Below are positions 34,813 through 45,400 of a stretch of DNA of 64,000 nt, piece by piece. The position numbers and the translations under genes were made by a program. How positions within the stretch are numbered: position 1 is the first letter of the stretch; every line of letters starts with the position of its first letter. The notes beneath the pieces are model-generated. The model did no database searches, had not been told where the DNA came from, and saw nothing but the letters and a program-made list of their open reading frames with translations. The DNA comes from Ignavibacteriota bacterium (GTDB taxonomy: Bacteria > Bacteroidota > Ignavibacteria > Ignavibacteriales > Melioribacteraceae): the NCBI GenBank assembly GCA_013112585.1, contig JABFGH010000011.1, positions 1 to 64,000 of the forward strand, given 5' to 3'.

Positions 34813-35004
34813 TTATCTGTTGTACTGCGGGCGAGATGCTCGCCTTTTCGCTTTGATACGTTCCATTCTGTTTTCTACCGAAGGTTTTACATAATATGTT
34901 CTCTTTTTGTATTCCTTCAAAACACCTGAACGTTCATACTTCTTCTTGAATCGCTTTAATGCTTTATCAATGTTTTCATTATCCTGAAGTACGATACCTA
35001 CCAA
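34813..35004 (-). CDS. rpsU: 30S ribosomal protein S21
   Basis: 63 aa. Small basic protein with the conserved start ([21 protein letters not shown]) and the basic tail ([15 protein letters not shown]). Binds the 3' domain of 16S rRNA near the anti-Shine-Dalgarno sequence and helps start translation. In many members of the phylum Bacteroidota this protein is linked with blocking Shine-Dalgarno recognition, which is of interest given the mixture of starts with and without such sequences here. It stands alone, convergent to the LOG gene. Confidence 0.95.
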   Translation of the reverse strand: MVGIVLQDNENIDKALKRFKKKYERSGVLKEYKKRTYYVKPSVENRMERIKAKRRASRPQYNR

Positions 35005-35087
35005 CTTAATTCACCTGCCTTTATCGTTGTTATTAAATTAAAGACTTTAAAAGTAGAGAATTTTAAAAAACAATGCAATATTAATCT

Positions 35088-36551
35088 TTACTTCATAATT
35101 AATGCGTTTTTAATTTTGTTCGTCCTTGTTCGTGAATCAAAAATAAATCCGTTTACCACCGTAAATCTGATTTCACTATTTTCGGTAATTATAAAATTTG
35201 CGCCGCTGCCCAGTCTAAACTCAGATTCAAACTCATTATTATTAACAATCACATTTATCGGGAGGTTAAATTCAAGTTCAGTCGTTTCATCAGTATTCAA
35301 TTTTAAAAAAGTAAAACCTTCTGTAAGCAGATTGTCAAAATCCAATTTATGAATTTCATCGATTGAATTGAACTCAGTTGGATAAACCTTACCCGGTTTT
35401 ATTTCCATGCCGGAACAATCCAGTTCATCATAACCGTAAAAAATTGAAAGGTCACCAACCTCTTCAATCCGTCCTTCAAAATAATATCCTGAGGAGTCCT
35501 TCTTTTCTCTTTCATTTAAGTTTACGCCAACATCAATTATGTACTTATTATTTTCATAAGAGATAATTAGATTTTTAAATAAGGTGTTAAATAGCAGCCG
35601 CTCGTTTTCGGGTATCGTTTCATATTTATTTATATCTGCAAGCTCGTAATATTTTTCTGAAATGGATTGAAGCGCAGTAAGAATAGCAATAAAATTTAGT
35701 TTTCTTATGAACTGTTTTTCAACATCATTTTTCCAGCCGCCTGATTCGATAAGCACAGAGCCGGTTCCCCATTTAACCATATTGTCGCCAAAAGCCCGCG
35801 GTTCAAAATCATCGCTGTACCTGCCGATATGTCCGGGAATAAATTTTGAAAGTTCATCGTAAAGATTAACAATAACCTTCATTGTATTTGCACGAACTTC
35901 ATTTATTGTTTTTTCATAATTATAAGCGGGAGCTAAAAAGGAGAGCGTGGCTGATTTGGGAGCCCTGCCGGCGGTATAACGAGTACTTTGATCATGTAAG
36001 TTAAATCCAAATTTTGGGTTTATGCTGTCCCGCACAGATTTAAGAATTTTTGATTCCGGAAACTGTAATCTTTCGGCATCCCTGTTTAAGTCAATGTAGA
36101 GTGCATTTCTCCGTTTAAAAACTTCCGCGCCATCAGGATTTAACATTGGAATAAAATGAATTGTTAAATTACTAAGCAGCTTTTCTCTAAACGAATCAAA
36201 ATTATCGCTTGCTGCAAAAAAATTAAAAATATCAAAAAGCGCCATTGTTGCTGTTGATTCATCACCGTGCATTTGGGACCATAGCAAAACATCTGTTTCA
36301 CCGTTTCCCAAGGAGATCATGTTGATTGATCTTCCCTGGAGGGAATAGCCCAAAGTTTTAACTTTGAATTTCTCATTTCCTTCAAGTTTGTAAATCAATG
36401 GTAAAACTTCTTTATGCTTTACTCTTTTGGTTAAAATACTTTCTTCTTTGTAGTTGTGGTAGTTTTCATAAAATGATTGTGATAAAAAGTTCTGTGCAAA
36501 TAGGGGATAAGCAAAACATAAAATTAATAGTACTTGAATTCTCTTTTTCAT
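35088..36551 (-). CDS. Secreted M14-family zinc carboxypeptidase
   Basis: 487 aa. Signal peptide (1-19, ending LFAQ). The peptidase M14 domain (about 40-300) shows SQMHGDESTATMAL (zinc ligands His and Glu of H-x-x-E), FIPMLNPDGAEVFKRRNALYIDLNRD (substrate-binding Asn-Arg), GFNLHDQ (third zinc ligand His) and the catalytic Glu in VLIESGGW. A C-terminal beta-rich region (about 340-487) is probably an accessory domain. It removes C-terminal residues from peptides in the periplasm or outside. Own promoter; no operon partners on this strand. Confidence 0.92.
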   Translation of the reverse strand: MKKRIQVLLILCFAYPLFAQNFLSQSFYENYHNYKEESILTKRVKHKEVLPLIYKLEGNEKFKVKTLGYSLQGRSINMISLGNGETDVLLWSQMHGDESTATMALFDIFNFFAASDNFDSFREKLLSNLTIHFIPMLNPDGAEVFKRRNALYIDLNRDAERLQFPESKILKSVRDSINPKFGFNLHDQSTRYTAGRAPKSATLSFLAPAYNYEKTINEVRANTMKVIVNLYDELSKFIPGHIGRYSDDFEPRAFGDNMVKWGTGSVLIESGGWKNDVEKQFIRKLNFIAILTALQSISEKYYELADINKYETIPENERLLFNTLFKNLIISYENNKYIIDVGVNLNEREKKDSSGYYFEGRIEEVGDLSIFYGYDELDCSGMEIKPGKVYPTEFNSIDEIHKLDFDNLLTEGFTFLKLNTDETTELEFNLPINVIVNNNEFESEFRLGSGANFIITENSEIRFTVVNGFIFDSRTRTNKIKNALIMK

Positions 36552-36619
36552 TTCATTATGATTTAATAATTTAGAATTAGTTAATATTCAATAATACAAA
36601 TTTATTTGGAGATTTTTTT

Positions 36620-37156
36620 ATGGCAACCGATACATTAAAAATAGGTTCACCGGCACCGGAATTCAATTTGAAAAATGTTGATGATAAAATTTATTCACTC
36701 AGCTCATTTCAAGATAAGGAAGCTATAATTGTTGTGTTCGGCTGCAATCATTGTCCATACGTAATTGCAAATGAAGAACGGCTGATTGAAATTCAAAAAG
36801 ACTATGAGGGAAAAGTTCAAATAGTTGAGATCAATTCAAATGACGCGATTAATTATCCCGAGGACTCATTCGAGAATATGAAAATTAGAGCAGCGGAAAG
36901 ACATTTTAATTTTCCCTATTTGCGCGATGAAGATCAATCTGTTGCAAAAGCTTACGGCGCAACACATACTCCAGAAATTTTTCTATTTGATCAAAAAAGA
37001 AAATTAGCATTTCACGGTAAGATTGATGATAATTGGCAAGACCCCTCTGCTGTAAAAACAAGATACCTCCGCAATGCGCTTGATGAGGTTTTGGCTGGCA
37101 ATAAAGTTTCTGTACCCGAGACGTTTACCATCGGCTGTACAATTAAGTTGAAATAA
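36620..37156 (+). CDS. Thioredoxin-like / AhpC-TSA family redoxin
   Basis: 178 aa, no signal peptide. Redoxin fold with the start typical of peroxiredoxin-like proteins (IGSPAPEFNLKNVDDKIYSLSSF), then VFGCNHCPYVIANEERL, a CxxC motif (CNHC) at the thioredoxin position, and the cis-Pro region ATHTPEIFLFD. The closest known group is 'thioredoxin family protein' of the alkyl hydroperoxide reductase/TSA superfamily with unknown partner. Probably a cytoplasmic disulfide reductase or peroxidase. AGATTTTTTT precedes the ATG at a distance suiting the A/T-rich leaders of the phylum. Confidence 0.9.
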   Translation: MATDTLKIGSPAPEFNLKNVDDKIYSLSSFQDKEAIIVVFGCNHCPYVIANEERLIEIQKDYEGKVQIVEINSNDAINYPEDSFENMKIRAAERHFNFPYLRDEDQSVAKAYGATHTPEIFLFDQKRKLAFHGKIDDNWQDPSAVKTRYLRNALDEVLAGNKVSVPETFTIGCTIKLK

Positions 37157-37306
37157 TTTTTTTAACCATAGTATTTGCGTTATTGAAGTATGGACTTACT
37201 AAACTTAGCAGTGCTAAATAATTTTATAAATAGTTATAGATTATAATGAAATTATGAATTAATAATAAAAGTTATTATTTTAATTATTGATATTCTCAAT
37301 ATTTAA

Positions 37307-38041
37307 ATGAAACCTTTACCACAAAAAATAGAAGCATGCCCAATCATTGAATCTGTCTTGGAAATTAGATTCTCATCAAAATTTCCATCTGATGCCATAT
37401 TTGGAATAATATATAAAAGCATTGAAGAAGACTTTTCGGGTGATGCGCCTAAAACTCTTCCTATATTGCAATTACCCGAGCAATTGAGAAATAATGATCC
37501 TAATCTAAAATACCAACCGTTCTATAAACTTTCGAGAGGTAATGTAAGCTTAAGCATAGGGCCAAAGACAGTAATGTTTTCAAATTTAGCACCATATGTT
37601 GGATGGAATGATTGGTCAAACTTTTTTAATAACATTCTTGAAAAAATTGATGAAACAAAGGTGTTTTCCCAAGTTGAAAGATTTGGGTTACGTTATATAA
37701 ACTCATTTAACTCAAATTTACTGCAAAAAATTAATATTGAATTTAAAATAAATAATAAAAGCTATTATGAAAACCCCCTAAATATACGCACTGAAATTCA
37801 CGACGATGAATTAGTTAAGATATTACAGCTTGTAAATGTGCTTGACCCCACAAACAAAATGCCGGATAGGAGAACAATTATCGATATTGATTGTATACAT
37901 AATCTTAATCAACCTTCAGATCAGTTTTTCAAAAATTACATGCAACTCATTGAGCATGCACATAATAAAGAAAAAGAACTATTTTTTAGTTTATTATCTG
38001 ATGAGTTATTGTTGTCATTGAAACCAAGTTACGGAGGATAA
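37307..38041 (+). CDS. TIGR04255-family protein
   Basis: 244 aa. The opening (PLPQKIEACPIIESVLEIRF) with YQPFYKLSRGNVSLSIGPKTV and the helix-turn RFGLRYIN are the signature of the TIGR04255 family. Members are scattered in bacteria, usually in variable regions beside unknown genes, without a proved function. There are no catalytic residues I can name. No Shine-Dalgarno at its start, in contrast to its neighbours. It is followed by two further unknown genes in a tight unit (2 nt and 2 nt gaps), so the three probably work together. Confidence 0.8.
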   Translation: MKPLPQKIEACPIIESVLEIRFSSKFPSDAIFGIIYKSIEEDFSGDAPKTLPILQLPEQLRNNDPNLKYQPFYKLSRGNVSLSIGPKTVMFSNLAPYVGWNDWSNFFNNILEKIDETKVFSQVERFGLRYINSFNSNLLQKINIEFKINNKSYYENPLNIRTEIHDDELVKILQLVNVLDPTNKMPDRRTIIDIDCIHNLNQPSDQFFKNYMQLIEHAHNKEKELFFSLLSDELLLSLKPSYGG

Positions 38042-38043
38042 AC

Positions 38044-38388
38044 ATGAAGAAGAAAAATAGCTTATTATCATTGAAAGGTACACATAGTTCGATTAATTAT
38101 CTCCCATTGTTATTTGCAATGAGTTCAGCTTCTATTTTGATGCCCAATGATTATTTATCTGATGAAACCAAATTGCCAGATACAATTTGCGATTTTGAAA
38201 ATAGTTATGGCTATTCGTCTATTGCCAAGTATTTTGAATTTCAATATACTTACCCACAAAATTTTGATGGTAAACAGTTGAATGATGTATTGATTGAAAT
38301 TCCAATTGTGAAGAAAATTAAGATAAAAGTCCAGGCTTCAAAACCCCTAGAACCGATTTCTATAGAAAATAACAAAGGTTTTATTTAA
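38044..38388 (+). CDS. Hypothetical protein, second gene of the TIGR04255 unit
   Basis: 114 aa, with ACGGAGG 7 nt upstream. It may carry one weak membrane segment (LPLLFAMSSASILM, about 20-33); the rest is soluble (EFQYTYPQNFDGKQL, KIKIKVQASKPLEP). I recognise no family. Placement directly between the TIGR04255 gene and the 38391 gene suggests a partner role. Confidence 0.7.
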   Translation: MKKKNSLLSLKGTHSSINYLPLLFAMSSASILMPNDYLSDETKLPDTICDFENSYGYSSIAKYFEFQYTYPQNFDGKQLNDVLIEIPIVKKIKIKVQASKPLEPISIENNKGFI

Positions 38389-38390
38389 GA

Positions 38391-38945
38391 ATGATATATA
38401 AATGGTATGATGAAATTTCAAATTCTGATGAAATAACTCAAGGAGATTTAATTTTTGATTGTAACATACCAATCCTAAATAGTGGAGTTTATGAAACAAT
38501 TATTAGTGAAGAACATACAGTAGAAGAGCCCATCGATGTTAAAAGGGTGAATGTTATTGTACTTTCACAAGCATGCGATATTAAAAATGAAAAAATAGAT
38601 TCAATTGTGCTATGTCCTGTTTTTCCACTAAAGCAACTGAGCAGTATCAATTCTTATTATAAATCAAAAGATGGCAGAGAAAGCCTTCGCCAAGGCAAAG
38701 AGCCAGCCTTTCACCTTTTAAATAACTACGAAAATAGTAATTTAAATTTTCCTTATTCAGTCGTTGAGTTTCATAGAATATATGCTTTACCAAAAGAGTA
38801 TTTAAAAAGCAGTTTAGTTAGAATAGACCAGCGCCTAAGATTATTGCCACCTTATCGAGAACATTTAGCTCAAGCTTTTGCTAGATATTTTATGAGAGTT
38901 GGATTGCCTTTAGATATTGATAGAGATGCAATTAAATCGCTTTGA
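38391..38945 (+). CDS. Hypothetical protein, third gene of the TIGR04255 unit
   Basis: 184 aa. Central motif VNVIVLSQACDIKNEKIDSIVLCPV, that is L-S-Q-x-C-D, a pattern I know from unassigned proteins in mobile and defence-like regions; the C-terminal part has DQRLRLLPPYREHLAQAFARYFMRVGLP. The motif puts a Cys and Asp in a conserved loop, which suggests a catalytic or metal site. No membrane segment. Function unknown. Confidence 0.75.
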   Translation: MIYKWYDEISNSDEITQGDLIFDCNIPILNSGVYETIISEEHTVEEPIDVKRVNVIVLSQACDIKNEKIDSIVLCPVFPLKQLSSINSYYKSKDGRESLRQGKEPAFHLLNNYENSNLNFPYSVVEFHRIYALPKEYLKSSLVRIDQRLRLLPPYREHLAQAFARYFMRVGLPLDIDRDAIKSL

Positions 38946-39474
38946 CCCTCTGTAAATTACTATGATTTTTATTTTAGATTTCACTTTACCCTCAGAAATT
39001 TTTAATTTACTTTTTTATAAAATCAAATTAATCCCCCAATGATAGTACTAAATGAAAGTAGCTGAAACGATCCTGTAAAATCCTTTTACAAAATCTTAAG
39101 TAAAAATTACTTATTTACCTGTTTTAAATTGCTGCTTTACCAAAAGGATGTTCAGAGGCAATATCACTAAAAAAAATAATTATGAAATTAAAAATTTATA
39201 AAACACAATTTTTAGTACAAATTCCCACATTTTTTAAAAACATTTAAATTTAATTAGTTTATCTGCTAATATATTCAACATTTATAAATAACCTCAATTT
39301 TGGCTTAATAATTGTAATTAAGTAAAAAAAAGAGTGTAATTACCTCGAATTCTAATTTTACTGCTGTGCTTTATATCACCGAAATTGAACCACTTAATTT
39401 TGCTCTTTAAATCAAACTTTAATAAGTTTAAATGCTATTTACAACAAACTAAAAAATATTTCGGAGGAAACACT
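38946..39474. other. Long AT-rich intergenic region
   Basis: About 530 bp without a supported gene between the TIGR04255 unit and the vWA lipoprotein. It is very AT-rich with long A and T runs. The open frame from 39385 upstream of the lipoprotein is only spacer read-through. The last 15 bases contain the CGGAGG ribosome binding site for 39475. No hairpin terminator is evident. Confidence 0.5.
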
Positions 39475-40569
39475 ATGAAGAAATTTCTTATGCTAATTTC
39501 ACTTTTACTATTTCTGTTTTTAATTGGGTGCGACAGCGATGAAAACCCAGTAGATGATGAACCTACAGATATTCCGCCTGATCCAAGCGGAGTAACAGTT
39601 CCAACTCCTGTTATCAATAATATTCAACCTACATCAAACTTTGCAAAAAGCGGAAACAACCCTAACAGAGTTTTAATGAATGTAACAGGAATGATAAACC
39701 CGGTTACAAATCAGCCAATACAACTAAGCTACAATCCAAACAATCCTTCCGGGTCAAACATTTTTGTTACAGAGGATAATGTTGTTAAAGGTTTAAAAGT
39801 ATCCAAAGTAAGCAGCGGTAATATTTTACAAGCAGATGTTGTATTTACCGTGGATAACTCTGGTAGTATGAGCCAGGAGGCTGACTCTGTTGCCGCGGGA
39901 ATTATTAAGTTTGCAAACTTTTTAACCGATAGCGGACTTGATGTAAAATTCGGTATTGTTGGATATTCATCAAATGTTAATGGTGGAATTAATTTTACTA
40001 GCGCAACTACTATTGAGACTTATTTAAATAGAAGTAGCGGAACCAGCAGAACGAGAGGGTTTTCCGGAGCCGATAGCGCTGCATTAGAGACTGCATCATT
40101 TACATTTGGCGGCGGCAGCGGTGAAAATGGCGTTGAAGGCGTTCTGTTTGCTGATTCAAACTTTACCTGGAGATCATCCGCACAAAGAGTATTTATTAAT
40201 TTTACTGATGAACCAACTCAATCCAGTTCAGGCGATACTCCGGTTTGGAATACCGCACACATGTGTGCCGAAATTAATGGCAGAGCTACTGTTCATACTG
40301 TTTTCAGTAATGATTCAACTGCTTATTCATGGACAGCTAATAGAGAAAGACCATGGGATATGTCAACATGTACAGGCGGTACAGTTAAATTTATTGACAC
40401 GCAGGCTTCAGGGTTAGACTTACGTGATTTACCTGTTGCAGGTGCACTTGCTAATAGTTACTTGGTTGAATTTTTATCAAGCAATGGAAATGCAGCGCAT
40501 AACGTTGTCATTACAGTTAAAGAATCAAGTGCTGACGGACAGAGAGTTTATACGAATCTAATGTACTAA
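39475..40569 (+). CDS. Lipoprotein with von Willebrand factor A domain
   Basis: 364 aa from ATG 39475, chosen because CGGAGG lies just upstream and a lipoprotein signal begins here (MKKFLMLISLLLF... lipobox LIGC). A Pro/Asp-rich linker (about 20-40) precedes a short beta domain, then the vWA domain (from about 120): VVFTVDNSGSMSQEADSV has the MIDAS D-x-S-x-S, followed by VKFGIVGYSS and the distal VFINFTDEPTQ. It binds a divalent metal and a protein ligand, and is probably anchored in the outer membrane. Partner unknown. A strong terminator follows. Confidence 0.87.
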   Translation: MKKFLMLISLLLFLFLIGCDSDENPVDDEPTDIPPDPSGVTVPTPVINNIQPTSNFAKSGNNPNRVLMNVTGMINPVTNQPIQLSYNPNNPSGSNIFVTEDNVVKGLKVSKVSSGNILQADVVFTVDNSGSMSQEADSVAAGIIKFANFLTDSGLDVKFGIVGYSSNVNGGINFTSATTIETYLNRSSGTSRTRGFSGADSAALETASFTFGGGSGENGVEGVLFADSNFTWRSSAQRVFINFTDEPTQSSSGDTPVWNTAHMCAEINGRATVHTVFSNDSTAYSWTANRERPWDMSTCTGGTVKFIDTQASGLDLRDLPVAGALANSYLVEFLSSNGNAAHNVVITVKESSADGQRVYTNLMY

Positions 40570-40595
40570 ACTCAGTCATTCTATTTGAAAATTAA

Positions 40596-40623
40596 AACCG
40601 GCTCATCTGAGTCGGTTTTTTTG
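40596..40623 (+). terminator. Rho-independent terminator
   Basis: AACCGGCTC (40596-40604) pairs with GAGTCGGTT (40609-40617, one G-T pair) around ATCT, followed by TTTTTTGTTT. Confidence 0.9.
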
Positions 40624-40624
40624 T

Positions 40625-41168
40625 TTCTAACAAGCCTTTTCAAAATCCATCTAAAAAAAATCACGCCTAAATTTTTATAATTCATTTAGTGGATTAGCGC
40701 TGATTGCAAAAATGTAAATTGGGTATAAGGTGGTAAAAATATTTATTACTTCAACAATAAATTCAGGTTTATAAAATTTTAGTTTATAAGGCGACCCTTG
40801 TTTTCATCACACTATGAAACCGACTCACTAAGCTATTGGAAAACAAAAAGTAAACTTTTAAGCTGGGTGCCTCGAAAAGGAAAACGGTTGAATGAGAAAC
40901 CGGTGTGCCGGTTATCTTTAGGTTACTACAATCTTCTCTCTCCGTTCTTTGCGTATTTAATCTCTTCGAACCCGGCGTGAAAAAGCCTTTAACGCAAAGA
41001 CCGCTAAGCAGTAATACGTAAAGTACACAAAGAAAGAACTACTTTCCTCTTCCAGTTTTTTCTTTAATATGCTAAAGCTGATTTGGTTTTAGGAAAATAA
41101 AATTTACCGTCATTGTGAGGAATTGTTTGTTATTTGAATATTGGTGCTTGCAGCTTTTCTTCTATTGC
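40625..41168. other. Non-coding region with dispersed repeats
   Basis: No gene supported. A small hairpin-like stretch (GAAACCGG...CCGG, about 40900-40916) and a repeat of the CGCAAAG type at 40992-41032 occur here; its last 19 bases match 165-183 with two changes. The open frame at 40798-40980 lacks any protein-like composition. Confidence 0.5.
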
Positions 41169-41813
41169 TCAATACATAATTCCGAGATTCAATGTTACAT
41201 AAAAATGACCGAGGTCTTTTCTGAAACGTCCTTCAAGATTTTCAACACCTTCATCAAACATGTGAATAATATAGTAACGAACATTTATGCCGAGCAGATT
41301 GCTTTTGCTTAATCCGAAATTTGCACCGAACCCTACATAACCTCCGGCAGCAAATTTAGCTTTTGCATCCCCGAACGCTTTAAAAAATTCTTTAGCATAA
41401 GGTGTGGTCACAACCAGAGTTGGTCCAACTCCGGCATTTATATATGGTCTTAAATTATCTGTAATCTGAGATGCGAACAATCTGTATTGCAAGCCAAAGT
41501 TTACCGGCACAATAAATACACGGTTCACTTTTCCCCGTGTAAAAGTTTGACCGAAAAAGTCGACATACTCAATTTCTCTATCATCTTTCGATTCAGAAAT
41601 TGACAAATCAACAAAACCCGTTAATGATCGGTTAAATTGCTGTCTTAGAAAAGTTCCTAATCCAAATCCGCCTTCACCAAACATAATATCCATACCCCAT
41701 GAGTGATCTGGAAAAACCTCCGGCTTTTTCTCAGGTGCAAGCTCACCAATTCTTTGTGCGTTTACAAAAGTAAGCGGCATCGCAAGCATTATCAGAAAAA
41801 CAAAAATTTTCAT
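41169..41813 (-). CDS. Outer-membrane beta-barrel protein
   Basis: 214 aa. Signal peptide (1-19, ending VNAQ). Alternating hydrophobic/polar strands with aromatic girdle residues (WGMDIMFGEGGFGLGTFL, VNFGLQYRLFA, YINAGVGPTLVV) and a C-terminal strand ending in FYVTLNLGIMY, close to the aromatic end wanted by the Bam machinery. Similar in size and strand pattern to the 8-stranded OmpW/OmpA-like 'outer membrane beta-barrel' proteins of this phylum. No enzymatic motif. Own promoter. Confidence 0.8.
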   Translation of the reverse strand: MKIFVFLIMLAMPLTFVNAQRIGELAPEKKPEVFPDHSWGMDIMFGEGGFGLGTFLRQQFNRSLTGFVDLSISESKDDREIEYVDFFGQTFTRGKVNRVFIVPVNFGLQYRLFASQITDNLRPYINAGVGPTLVVTTPYAKEFFKAFGDAKAKFAAGGYVGFGANFGLSKSNLLGINVRYYIIHMFDEGVENLEGRFRKDLGHFYVTLNLGIMY

Positions 41814-41988
41814 TTTTTAATCCTTTTATTGCTAAGTTTTAATTTCAAGTTATAAGTTATTGAATAAAAATCAATGGTTTATTATAGTTGTTTAAATCAT
41901 TCATGTTATACAATAAAAATGGAAAAAGAGTTCAATTGTTTTAAAGTAATAATTTGTAACCTAAGAAAATAATACTACGGAAAAAACA

Positions 41989-42492
41989 TTGGCAAAAAAT
42001 TTAGAACTAAAAATCAAAATTAATTCCTTCAACAAAGTAACGCAATTATTAAATAACTGTAATGCAAAATATAATGGATTACTAAATCAAAGAGATGTTT
42101 ACTTTGAATGGGAAAAGGGATTGCTTAAACTCAGAATTCAAAATGGAAAAAACCAGTTGATTAAATATATTCGGGAGGAAAATTCTTCAGATAGATTCAG
42201 CAATTATGAACTATTAGATTTAGAGGGAAATAACGTGGAAGAATATTTATCAGATATTTTGCCCGTTGAAACCGTTGTTGAAAAAAAACGTGAATTATAC
42301 ATTTATAAAAATACGAGAATTCATTTGGATACTGTGGATCGGCTGGGTAATTTTTTAGAGCTTGAAACGGTTGTTGTATCAGATGAGCAGGACGTTCAAG
42401 CTGAATTTAACGAAACGGCTGAACTACTTCAGCTCGATTTATCGAATCAGATTAGATGTTCCTACCGGGACATTATTTTAGAAAAATTATGA
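41989..42492 (+). CDS. CYTH-domain protein (class IV adenylate cyclase-like)
   Basis: 167 aa from a TTG start with ACGGA upstream; it yields MAKNLELKIKI, as CYTH proteins normally begin. Charged strands facing the tunnel (NLELKIKIN, LKLRIQNGKNQLIKYIREE, VVEKKRELYIYKNTRIHLDTV, LELETVV) hold the acidic and basic residues that bind triphosphate and metal. Members are class IV adenylate cyclases, thiamine triphosphatases or triphosphate hydrolases; the exact activity cannot be named. Its TGA overlaps the ATG of the AddB-like gene (ATGA), so the two are translationally coupled. Confidence 0.87.
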   Translation: MAKNLELKIKINSFNKVTQLLNNCNAKYNGLLNQRDVYFEWEKGLLKLRIQNGKNQLIKYIREENSSDRFSNYELLDLEGNNVEEYLSDILPVETVVEKKRELYIYKNTRIHLDTVDRLGNFLELETVVVSDEQDVQAEFNETAELLQLDLSNQIRCSYRDIILEKL

Positions 42493-45400
42493 TACTTACG
42501 AAAGAAAATATTAAACAGTTGGATATCGAAAGACTTGCTGCCGAAAAAATTAGCGGTGGTAAAACAAGTGAGCTGCTTGTAGTTGTGCCGACAAACAGGA
42601 AGTTGAGAAATCTTAAAAAAGAAATTATAACGCAATCGCCAAATCAAAATGTTTCTCAAATTAATGTTGAAACAATTACAACACTTTCTACAAAGCTTCT
42701 TGAATCACATAAAACATTTATTCAATTGAGTGAAGCAGCTGCATCGGTTTTAATTAAACAGTGTGCCGAAGAAATTGATTTTAAGTATTTGATAAACTTC
42801 AAAGATCGAATTCCATTTGGAACATTGGATAGAATTAAAAATGTAATTGCAGAATACAAAGAGCATGGCTTTACCCCGGAAATGCTTCTGCATGAATCTC
42901 AAAATTTGAGTAAATCTGAAAGGCTGAAAGCAGAAGACATTGCAGAAATTTATAAACGTTTTTTAAAGCTTTGTATTGAACTGAACACTTTTGATATCGG
43001 CGATATTTATCGAGAACTGAATCTGCTGAATGAGGATGAATTTAAGAAGTGCTGGTGCAATAATTACAGCAGCGTAACAACAATAATCATTAATGGATTT
43101 GATGAATTCACTAAACATGAAGTTGATATAATTGATAAGCTTTCAGGAATAGATAATGTTCAGCTTTATATCAATTTCGATTATTTCAATTTTAATCCGG
43201 CAATATTTTCTCACTTAAAAAATTGTTATAAAACATTTGAAGAAAAAAAGTTTAAAAGGGCTGCTGACATTTCTGAAACAGAGATAGGGAGATTTCAAAA
43301 TATTGTTCGTGAAAACTTATTTCTTGATAAACTAAATAAGCCGAATTCAGATTTCAAGAACAGCATTTGCAGAATAACAGCGGCTAACCGCGAAACTGAA
43401 GTTGAGTTAATTGCCAAAGAAATTAAAAAACTGATACTGGAAAAAAAAGTTGAGCCGCATAAAATTTGTGTTGCGTTCAATGTCATTAATAAATATTCGT
43501 CAATTATACGCGATCTATTTGAGGTTTACGGTATTCCAGTAAATTTAACTGACAGACTTTCACTGGCAAAATCATACCCGGTAATTACAATTATAAATTT
43601 ATTAGAAATTGTTGAAAATGATTTTTACTATAAAAATATCTTTAGGGCATTAAGCAGCGGATTTATAAAAATCTCAGAGATCAATATTTCGAACTTATTT
43701 AATACCGCCGTTAAACTTAAAATTGTAATAGGCAAAAATAATTGGCTTAACAGAATAAAAGAAAAAATTGATACGCTTAAAAATTATAGTGAAGAAGATG
43801 AGTCGGCTGATATTGAAATTAGACAATTACAAAAAGCCTTTACCGATATAGAAAAAATTGAAAAGCTGTTAAAGCCTCTTAATAAAAAATTAACCATCGA
43901 TGAATTTTTATCGAGTTTAAAACAGATAATCAATGATGTTCGGCTTCCGATATTATTATTAAAAGATGCTAAAGGTAAAGAAGAAGAAAACATAAAAGCG
44001 GTTGCTGCTTTTATTAAAAATCTTACCGAAATTTTTGAACTGTTAAAAACGGAATTAGGCAGCAAAGAAAAGTTTAGACTCAATTTCTTTATTGATCAGA
44101 TTAGAACATTCTCCGGCTGGGCTAGATTTAATATTAAGGAGAAATCAAATTACGGAGTACAGGTCACTACTGTTAACGAAATACGCGGACTAAGCTTTGA
44201 CTATTTATTTATAAGCGGTTTATGCGACGGCGATTTCCCTACACGGTATAATCCTGAAATATTTTTCTCCGGTTCATTTGCCAGAAAAGAACAAATTCAC
44301 CAAACGGAAGAACGCTATCATTTTTATCAATCACTTTGTTCTTGGAATAAAAAATTATACTTAACTAATCCTCGTTATAACGGTGATAAGGAATTAGTTG
44401 AATCAAATTTTCTGCGCGATTTTCAGAAAACATTCGAGGTAACAAATCTTAACGTAGATGATTTTGCCGATACAATTTATTCAAAGAGTGATTTTTTAGA
44501 AGAGTTCGGTAAAAACTTTAAAGACTCTAAATCAGAATTAAAAATTCCTGTAAACGGGCTTAATGATATTGATAAAGACAAAGCCATTAATGCAATTGAG
44601 ATAGATAGAAAACGGATTGAACAAATGACGGTACCTACGGCATACTCCGGTTTATTGTTTGATGATGCAGCCGATCTTGATCTAAGTTCGGCTTTAGAAA
44701 ATTTTATCGATAAGCAATATTCAGTATCGGAGCTTGAGCTTTATGCTAAATGCCCGTACAAATATTTTGCAGAACGAATATTAAGCTTAGAAGTAATTGA
44801 AGAACCTGAAGAGGAAATTGAGGCAATAGAAATCGGAAGTTTACTCCATTCCGTATTGTATGAGTTTTATGTGGAGCTTCGCGAAAAGGATATTGTGCTG
44901 AAAAATTGTGATGATAAAACTTTTAAATCCGCTGAAAAAATACTTTTTAAAATAGCGGAAGAAAAAGTAGAAAATATTTTTTATGATTCTGTTTTTACCT
45001 TTTATGAGAAAGAGAAAATTTTCGGAATCGGAGGTAATAAAAAAGAATCTATTTTGTACAAATTTTTAGAGGAAGAACGGACTGATGAGGAAAGTTTTAA
45101 GCCTTCCTATTTTGAAACCGGATTTGGAAAAATTAGAAAGACGGAAATAGATGCAGAACTAAGCACCGTTGAGCCGGTAAGTGTTGATGATATAAAATTA
45201 CGCGGTAAAATAGACAGAATAGATTTTAACAAAACTTCGCAAAGTATAAATATTATTGATTACAAACTTGGAGGCAAAAAGCCTACAATTGATGAGTTGT
45301 GGAACGGTATTTCTTTGCAGCTTCCATTTTATTTGTATGCGGCTGCAAAATTGGTAAGTAAAAAAAGCGGCAGTTCTATTATGCCCGAACTGATGTATAT

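Noticed and set aside
40798-40980. 60-aa frame between the vWA and beta-barrel genes
   Set aside because: No start context, no protein-like composition, and it covers repeat sequence.
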